Of a stretch of DNA of 64,000 nucleotides, positions 60,001 to 64,000 are shown piece after piece. Source of the DNA: Symsagittifera roscoffensis (lineage: Eukaryota; Xenacoelomorpha; Acoela; Convolutidae); contig NC_087066.1 in the NCBI RefSeq assembly GCF_963678635.1, forward strand, positions 12,508,517-12,572,516, in the 5' to 3' direction. Under the pieces are notes generated by a model, which did not search any database, was not told the DNA's origin, and worked only from the letters and a program-made list of their open reading frames with translations. Numbering within the stretch: the first letter of the stretch is position 1; each line of letters begins with the position of its first letter. The position numbers and the translations under genes were made by a program.

Positions 60001-60080
60001 TCAATTGAACTTGAGTTAGTGGCAGAGGGTTTGAATCGATGATGCTCGTCTGGAAATTTAGGACGCCTTCTAAGAGGCAT
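51033..60080 (-). CDS. SEC16: Sec16, ER exit site scaffold, single coding exon
   Basis: Sec16 organises endoplasmic reticulum exit sites and recruits COPII coat proteins such as Sec13. The start is the ATG at 60080, just after an in-frame stop. The frame encodes 3,015 residues without an intron, longer than human SEC16A (about 2,360). About residues 1-2200 are low-complexity: Q/W-rich near 88-110, a CPDCGGSG cysteine pair near 213, and many Trp-acidic motifs such as NGWENGWNDGWDEEW. The central conserved domain (about 2230-2530) has MVRYAMLGDENKLL, LWGFALRFS and NPLQTFILL, as in Sec16 families. Near 2815-2880 a second conserved block contains PSWLLLGMKNVTKRI, FYFDKDLGKWVD and a PPPPP run, matching the C-terminal region of animal Sec16. 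An acceptor-like CTGTTTTTCAG lies 45 nt upstream of the ATG. Confidence 0.94.
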   Translation of the reverse strand: MPLRRRPKFPDEHHRFKPSATNSSSIETESSPHSSIHCVKLTNSKPVFGHSPDKKAPNYLMEQYMTQPYEQNSFNGEANYGQNIDQEQWDQWQSQWQQWYAMQQQQYSQGHDYQTSNNVTNHNQLNDENDKINANNQYWYSNSKNGYSNSAGDESEVSNILEQEHFSSNHQLASSVSAETTNSYRPISNSDSTTSLLCEHRQATVTQPYEAHYHYACPDCGGSGYYDGTGKVYSDLSFLNGALSSETSARSEASEPLNQNFKKQPENSVSVSTTSSNDYSLINNLNGTLSYRTQDNTQCNQITSLQNNSYSNSAWGGETSTNTEKEENFVHQDSWLGWGSGWEYQSFQRQENESFYGSMPQTEIRLEDRRQLHDSIPQNGSDGRIEGLTETENNQTESINDSLSEQSETSDIPNKESVHNDLKLPSGVVVENDNIDVNSVSSEASNDCNVLTEPLSEPISQSSGGDRSNNEDTVKNEMDVFDHINSDFQAAINMYSSEYPTPSYEQTSVHDHSLSRTEPDVWEISQGSNAFESTSERKLDTSGSQNLNSENHCESNLAAEVWGWSMDFDEFHAEQVEFEASNEEVNPDIKESSETNNNLEQNHELTDNNLGNQMQQNENHFEKILEPPRIESSEDAKQSRNSGTVESGLMAASASDENLTTLWNDGEISTANDVENVPAVFELESVQSFQNQSDDLNVSSFSNHNVLPVSEIETDVETRPGNVKIEPKASRLDLEASSESEPFTVDTEGLLDHNVISMYTECIGQMKTVSQVYAERYYQWQAAHYCQEHPNQETENTNCQVEYQTQPAFEFNGDEVNQNEYNGSALKNSHEGLSASGRNENCEVDSGVSLPAGPGTPSDDGVTIETSESGKKVERTGPRNEQPDMTTEDLCGSIQDAHAKVKDGKSVRENLLPVGDNNDLTPETTPRSERQENNDNERLITEIITERRIHFEDESQDSKSDENLDCSWNFDKSNGSVQLAEEVKTNKADSTSYTSEVTFSSIPTENPELVIGVDSVHTDKSFHIQSSIPNQAVKHNDSSKDESAEVVSVQWDQHFSENLNTWSDSRTIFQSETSNETEIESSVQNVEADRYSGYFEEEDTANAEGTWNEPEWNLEYDSSAEQKSWLVNEDYSDAPLVHGKNEVELKPEDEIEIELTDIIEKNEFNQYSSDSMNTVRFVEDENQDAGVEESFKQNVPVELPESSTGWGDSYDWETNFDADVSESLHQDTGKVRLTNNEDVQFLKSNVDTVPQFTSENVQNQKDTQMTVANQEHHENLFQSIEVTDSWNAWEGWEEPTLFSNKHTDFWESEEQNEIKERSKEVETLGDIYSPHNYPVNAEVESSYQSDAAWNNPTLDAAYAQLERNPKRELEIEAAEVQLQLGQDMLNTSWETNGINEIIRNDDTATGIQDKRNVYSKEWQEQGWDDESSANKKISSTSGWDWSESEEINDNNVSNKTPSDTMENSGSLKENLDDIVIDYEQNSAANKSVNEDEEPVNSSAVIETGVFQTETEPIQGGSKVPDLDQTGVDISSEKEFNGWENGWNDGWDEEWKSNENEKAVKIVPLNAVSDFETKNQHPLLVNEDNTYANESPQNLNEHSQLNAAHSEATGSQWELQTPENKDKGTIETTPLSSVQHIKHLQPEVELNKSSLLTSNESGSKPIDVRTLKISPSFALRKSCSRLPASKLVSQTGLEKMSKFHFVNIDFEETEELLKTNGTEERSRKKSLPVLDGRKSLGGSDEKVSNDNLKPSHRKSDIGAIKLLPDKEKTKQFHQNDNLRAESSQEDISVMSTSTKVSQKRLPVSREIFGDSGSLNNSNDSITKPVNYSSIPPKTTPQHDVKRSTHVTHSEQLVENERNIEAVQNQSENLQNSNSSSTENLSAKPRSQPVVATETFGYAFPNRVENANTLPSRQRNHVSQLSRNSSFTESDIGYTQHQQQYQNHNLSFPGVYPTSYTPDGRYQPRQMAPINNPFMTPPPPNLGAPLSVHVPPISPYQNPMAYQNPMMMNQMQMYYHWQLQMQCYMNYLQMARRSKGSSPRRTTRFGSMSEATSVNNDDILDDNENEDDEAKDELAEDRQTPEMYASVHSVAKFSANGRFLFTDNINASRAQMFQTSRVIPVPKSVEKFPGPFSRDRSMKSDVKSYLNHRLANAENGISKDLIVLIKYLLLLIESNGAVSGSSVARILLDDDLNDISDDEDLTDFDILDAIEPNDNRCLINSCESLTTETDHSNMVRYAMLGDENKLLQYTSEHNLWGFALRFSVLGNSSPMQRMIVESFDKTCIQGVTNPLQTFILLKEKRTFSPEFLKDCWKNWEQHVAIMLSNQTSDDDYNQHCFAILGNALEANGLSIAAQICYVLAGLQFALPWESDPRLMLLGTNAKTMSAAMNDFESIFLSLCFEFAVHLRYQGQDVCFPSLQNFKFLIAKQYVEFGLHLKSFEFCEDISKEILRNPVHFTTHFIKEVVELCNFLKSSVENEVPNFEFVSHLEALTIPIPRCRDTFPSITEEIGYQVDVAGQSANTGSLIGSQRLDDNFLFEQHGRNFSYEQAVGYNSSATTETGMFSKSSTLEQPVEVYDTNMPSVGLETSIPVSVQLPNAEIENREAAGSDLGSPNVFADSTADLNYLKMASTDSSHFYSAQRFTNGGGANNRSTVAFDMPSSTANLGETRSTFDPSVTEQDYRKKYQNIQQTPKLKVQPYFSGSSNSVNSVGSPFRKRENLFRESIGSEASEIIGIVEGGGNVNRMNAGPYTAERIRRTSERPTSASSEMSTMSLKYTTLIREADEQNDDDNRATPTNEMNKTSSSDPAPSAAKVAPAVRKPSWLLLGMKNVTKRIVDRILPLPNQMHLPEDNSTDFYFDKDLGKWVDKTKDSKEEELPPPPPMAAMPQPPSNDKTIPSTGSAATYESAKTQQNFNGYDANTSAPISNTGVAMMPPVAPGNPFSRGKGLAKSKYVDVLASSNQVNTRVNQVPVPSFMPPSTFPPMTFSSEAPPFPMPQPDDDPGYNSTQPNSQPTPVH

Positions 60081-60124
60081 CACATCTCATTCTCCTGTGT
60101 GCTATCCTACCCAATTTAGACTAT

Positions 60125-60137
60125 CTGAAAAACAGTT
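60125..60137 (-). other. Splice acceptor ahead of the Sec16 start
   Basis: CTGTTTTTCAG on the minus strand, 45 nt upstream of the Sec16 ATG and with no coding sequence before it. Either a 5' UTR intron ends here or it is a trans-splice site. Confidence 0.4.
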
Positions 60138-60459
60138 AATCACCTTGAATTGACCTTAATTGTCACAGAGACGAATCGGAGCTTGGCAAAACTTGCGATA
60201 CAACACACACACAGTCCTGAATCTTCTAACCAGCCCAAAACGTCTATGGAATAGTTTTGAATTTAAACGAATTCGAAAACAAAACTAATCTATGAAAACT
60301 GCAAAAAAAAACTTTGAAAACCACCCGATTGGATAAATCTCATCAAATATAAATTTTCTACACAACGATTGAAAAAACACAAAATGAAAAATAAACAAGA
60401 ATAACCGGTTACTGTGAAAGAAGCACAGAATGATTTTACAATAGTCTTTAAAAAAGTTG

Positions 60460-60690
60460 AAAACCTGCTCGCTCGCTTTATTCGCTCGAATATAGACTAA
60501 AATTCAAAAATTTCAAACCTGTTTTTCTCATACTGGGACAATCACGATTAAAAAGGCTTTGATATGACATATTACTCAACCCAATCCGATGATTATTTGT
60601 GGTAACTGATTTTGCTTGGAAAACAGAAATTCAAAACACACCCGAACACAAAGTTCCTCTCCATTATCAACGGTCCGAACAACTACAAAA
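60460..60690 (+). repeat. Dispersed ~280-bp repeat, copy D
   Basis: CTGCTCGCTCGCTTTATTCGC at the start, GATATGACATATTACTCAACC in the middle and CAACGGTCCGAACAACTA at the end follow the block order of copies A and C. Confidence 0.6.
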
Positions 60691-61124
60691 AACATTCATG
60701 AAAAAAAGCACAAACTCACATTTTCAAAAAAAATCATCAAACAGAAACAAACATACTTTTGACTCTCGTGCTACTTTTGCCAAATTCTTCTCAAAAAATA
60801 AGCATTCAGGTTCAATTGAAAAAATATTACGGAAACTTCAAATTGTTTTAACAATTTTGGACATTTGCAACAATAGACAAAGCAATTACAAAGAAGTTGC
60901 TCGAACCTAATTTTGAAGCTAAAAAGTTGCTAAAGTTGCTAAAAACGAATTAAAAACACATTCAGATGAAATTTTGTCATTAAAAAGAAAAACCCAAAAA
61001 AATCAAACTGAGAACAAAATGACTATTTTGAAATGAAAAAAAAAATGAAATCCAAGAAAATCATAAATCTCGAGACAAATGTAAGAATCACGATAATTAT
61101 AGAAAAATACCCACGTCAACTTAC

Positions 61125-61746
61125 GCTAGTAATTTTTTCTAGGATCAGCCACGGGTATTCAACTTCACGACGCTGACCGATAACTTGAATGATTACCGGT
61201 AAACTTTTTGTAAAAAAAATTAGAAGAAAAGAATTGAGTTTTGAAAACATTAACTATTCATTTTCAAGTTAAACAAGTTAATCGCATCTGAAAAAACTAG
61301 CAACATTCATTTTCGGCCCAAAATTGCAATACAGAACTTTCGCCTTACAACTTCGCTAATTGCACGCTCTTGTAGTAGGTTTTTTCTTCAACTTATGTAC
61401 TTTACGAACAAGGCATGTACTTGTTGTATAAAGTATAGCCCAAAATCAAGAAAAGTTACCCAGTTACTCAATTACATATATACATAGAAATGATCTTCTA
61501 TCTATGAAAAAAAGTAAAAGCTGATTTTTTCTAAATTCAATCCTCATTTTCAAAATTGAAGACATCATTAGATGCGTAACCGTTCCAGGTGCTTATAAAG
61601 GCAGCAGTCAGCAAACGGATGGACGAGTATGAATTGATCTGCATCATGCTTATTTGAATGTGAACTGCTCTGGAAAACATATAGTACTCGATTATAAAAC
61701 CCAAGTTACCGCAAATGTTATTCAGCAAAATAGAAAACATCCACAT
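61125..61746 (-). CDS. Membrane-protein-like gene between WDR3 and Sec16 (partial, unrecognised)
   Basis: Sixty-seven nt past the WDR3 stop is a strong acceptor (TTTTCTCCCTAAGTCAG); an ATG at 61746 opens a frame rich in aromatic and hydrophobic residues, including NLGFIIEYYMFSRAVHIQIS and SYSSIRLLTAAF. A second exon-like piece (about 61183-61125) reads IGQRREVEYPWLILEKITS and ends at a perfect donor GTAAGT. A phase-1 junction (donor after 61580 or so, AACG/GTTACG) would join them, but the first frame can also simply run to a TGA at 61537. Later exons toward Sec16 were not found. One or two membrane segments are likely. I do not recognise the family. Confidence 0.4.
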
Positions 61747-61840
61747 TTCATGGGCGCACTAGACAAGCTCCTCCTGACTTAGGGAGAAAAACATCAATTG
61801 AAGAGTTCAATTATTTGGTGGCAATTTTTATCTTTTAACT

Positions 61841-62914
61841 TCATGATACAACAGTAATCACAGCTTTCGCTTTGTCGCGTTTTCTTCTGCGCTTGCTTTT
61901 CTCTTTGAATGTTTCCGTTGCATCTGCAAATAATCTCGTCTCTTCTTTCGCCTCTATCTGAAATTTCAGGTACTGTAATGCAAAAGTATTAAACGCTATT
62001 CTGTCTTTAAATAATTTAATCTGAGTTTGCAAAGTTGATTTGCAAGAGAAAACTAAAGCCGACAACTCTTCATTTGAAACGATCCTCGCATGATGAATTC
62101 TTACCAAGTACAAAACGATTCTGCAATTTGTTTCAATTTTCAGACCATGAGCTATAAAATTTTTGCAACACAATTCGATCAATCGCGTCGCATAAGAGAA
62201 CGGCAGCATCATTAAGCTTTGCTCTACTTCGCTTGAGGTTATTTTTGACACAGCGTCAAGCAGATATTGATTCGAGGTAGTTCCCAAAGCCTGCAAGATA
62301 GGCACAAGTTCGCCTGCAGATTGTTGTTCACATATTTCTAATCGCTCCATCAGAAGTTCCGCGCCTTTTAATGTCTCAGCGGTCTTTCTTGACGCTAGCG
62401 TGGTTTCTGTTTCCTTCGACAATTCAACTTCATCTCTGTCTAAATTGTCCTCAATTTCCTTATTAAATTCTAGCTCACGTTCGTTTTCTTGCTCTTCCTC
62501 TATTATCAAAGGTTCCATGGTCCGCTCCCAGATTCTCAAGGATTTGTCGGCTCCAGAACTGACTACGAAGTCTCCATCAGGTGAAATTGCTAGCGTCCAA
62601 GCTGGGCTCTTGAAATGGGCGCGCAGCGTCTGAATCAGTTGAAATTTATCCGCATCCCACTGTTTGATTAGACCATCTTTACCGCACGAGAAAATGAAAT
62701 GAGTCTTCGGGAGGAATCGGACGCAAGTTATGCTGTCTTCGTGTGCAAAAAGAGATCGATGACAGTCTCCGAAATCCATACCCCATATCTTCATGTTTCT
62801 GTCGGCCGATCCGCTGACTAGAAGCTGACAGTCAGAGGAGATGTCAATACTCACTACTGGCAGTTTGTGACCGTATAGGTTGAGGAAGAACTTCAAAGTG
62901 TCAAAGAAGAACAC
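61841..62914 (-). CDS. WDR3: WDR3 (Utp12/Dip2), last exon
   Basis: This is a U3 snoRNP / small-subunit processome component acting in the nucleolus in 18S rRNA maturation. The exon starts after TTTGTTCCAG and reads VFFFDTLKFFLNLYGHKLP. Three WD repeats follow, with SGSADRNMKIWG, SCGKDGLIKQWDAD and SSGADKSLRIWERT. Then comes an acidic linker with EEEQENERELEF, and the helical Utp12 domain with MMLPFSYATRLIEL, ending in a basic tail (KSKRRRKRDKAK). These 357 residues are the C-terminal third; animal WDR3 is about 940 residues, so the earlier exons lie beyond 64000 or in unrecognised parts of 62915-64000. Stop at 61841. Confidence 0.93.
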   Translation of the reverse strand: MFFFDTLKFFLNLYGHKLPVVSIDISSDCQLLVSGSADRNMKIWGMDFGDCHRSLFAHEDSITCVRFLPKTHFIFSCGKDGLIKQWDADKFQLIQTLRAHFKSPAWTLAISPDGDFVVSSGADKSLRIWERTMEPLIIEEEQENERELEFNKEIEDNLDRDEVELSKETETTLASRKTAETLKGAELLMERLEICEQQSAGELVPILQALGTTSNQYLLDAVSKITSSEVEQSLMMLPFSYATRLIELCCKNFIAHGLKIETNCRIVLYLVRIHHARIVSNEELSALVFSCKSTLQTQIKLFKDRIAFNTFALQYLKFQIEAKEETRLFADATETFKEKSKRRRKRDKAKAVITVVS

Positions 62915-64000
62915 CTGGAACAAACAAAAAACATGAACAAATCATCAACCTGTTGAAATTAGTTTTGGAAAAACGTTTGTTGAGGAATTATGTTGCATTA
63001 CCCAAAAAGCTATATTGCATTATTTTTAAAGCGTCCAACAGCATTTTCTATTCCATGAATTGAACAATTTGCAAACCTGGGAGTACCTTAACAGTGCCCC
63101 ACCAAAGAGTCGAGACTTTCAAATTTAAATCATTCTCGGGAAGTTAAAGATATGATTTTGAGCAGTCATATTTGCCAACCCAAAGAGTACAGTGACATCA
63201 TCCCCAATGAAAAGAAATCAGAAGCCGTCCAAAGTAATATTCGAAGCCGTCTAAACTCTTTGTTAGTAAGAAAACAGTATCATTGGAAGAAGAACAACAA
63301 AAGAGCGATGTACGGTTTCACCATTCTACCAATATTCAGAAGTACCCGAGATCCTTGGGTAAACCGTAAATGACACGCCGGTAAACCGTAAATGACACGC
63401 CAACAACATCATTCGCTATGGAAGCCACGATTATTGTATAAGAGCAGCAAAATGCCGAACTATCCGAAACGAAGAACAGCACGAGGAAGCAGTGAAATAC
63501 TCGTTTTGAAATTATAGAAGGAGCTAGAGTGCTTGGATCTATCATTGGACACGAGCAGAGCTGCGAGAAACTTCATGAAAAACAACTCAACCAACACAAT
63601 AATCTCTTACACAATCTATCAAAACTTGCAAAGAAGTCGCCACCAAATATATCATCATGCTATACATCATGCTATAACTTCATGAAAAATATTTTCTGCG
63701 CCCCTTAAAATGAGCAGCCTCAAAATCAAACTGCCCATAGACTATTCCAACGACTACTAATGGTCAAAAGAAGAACATCACATTTCAACACCAGGGAACC
63801 AAAAAAAACGAAAGCAAAAAAACAGGACTCTTGGAACGTAAAAGAGAAAAGAATCAAGGAAAATCCTCGCGAAAATAAACTACACGGTGATCTAGGCTTC
63901 AAACGACGGGGCGTCAAACTATCTAAATTCTCGGCCCTTAACTAAATCCATTTGGAAACAAAAGTATACAATCAATTTTCAACTCGCATAAATTATTGTG
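62915..64000. other. WDR3 intron or flank, with a 22-bp tandem duplication
   Basis: No upstream WDR3 exon is recognisable. At about 63359-63402 a 22-bp unit ending AAATGACACGCC is tandemly doubled. A plus-strand frame at 63760-63945 is very lysine-rich and looks like chance. No RNA gene is seen. Confidence 0.45.

Noticed and set aside
63760-63945. Lysine-rich plus-strand frame
   Set aside because: Composition follows the A-rich DNA; no domain or splice context.
1-64000. CRISPR array, bacterial operon or prophage
   Set aside because: Spliced animal genes and eukaryotic transposons dominate. No regularly spaced identical short repeats or prokaryotic gene organisation were seen.

Overview
The window looks like nuclear DNA of an invertebrate metazoan. 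It is AT-rich and gene-sparse, introns have ordinary GT-AG ends, and the recognisable genes are animal ones: a nicotinic-type Cys-loop receptor, mitochondrial sulfite oxidase, a Sec16 ER-exit-site scaffold, and WDR3/Utp12 of the small-subunit processome. The species cannot be named from sequence alone. Every host gene recognised lies on the minus strand.

Layout. 1-12.4 kb: the first two coding exons of a Cys-loop receptor (minus, 9426 to 8023) among repeat remnants: hAT-like MITEs, a MITE with long terminal inverted repeats, and a non-LTR reverse transcriptase fragment. 12,468-21,704: one complete LTR element with a 5-bp target duplication and two nearly identical LTRs of about 2.36 kb. It has intact gag and pol-like frames joined by a textbook -1 frameshift signal. 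The pol frame has no reverse transcriptase or RNase H, and its integrase lacks key residues. 21.7-35.8 kb: noncoding, with a degenerate tandem array, a second non-LTR remnant, a 28-bp perfect inverted repeat, more hAT-like MITEs and a diverged reverse-oriented LTR of the same broad family. 35.8-50.4 kb: sulfite oxidase in six exons (44901 to 38702), plus exon-like islands I cannot name. 50.6-64 kb: a minus-strand cluster, in transcription order the last exon of WDR3, an unrecognised membrane-protein-like gene, Sec16 in one 9-kb exon, and a 47-residue two-exon ORF.

How it fits together. The host genes belong to unrelated pathways: ribosome biogenesis, COPII vesicle formation, sulfite detoxification and neurotransmission. 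In the WDR3-Sec16 cluster, splice acceptors sit just downstream of one gene's stop and just ahead of the next start, which suggests polycistronic transcription with trans-splicing. That is inference.

The strongest candidate for something undescribed is the LTR element. It is recent and structurally intact, keeps Gag, protease, an integrase-like domain and a frameshift signal, yet has no reverse transcriptase. It probably relies on a partner element. It also carries a 22-nt perfect complement between its LTR and its 3' internal region, and a cluster of nuclear-receptor-like half-sites in the LTR.
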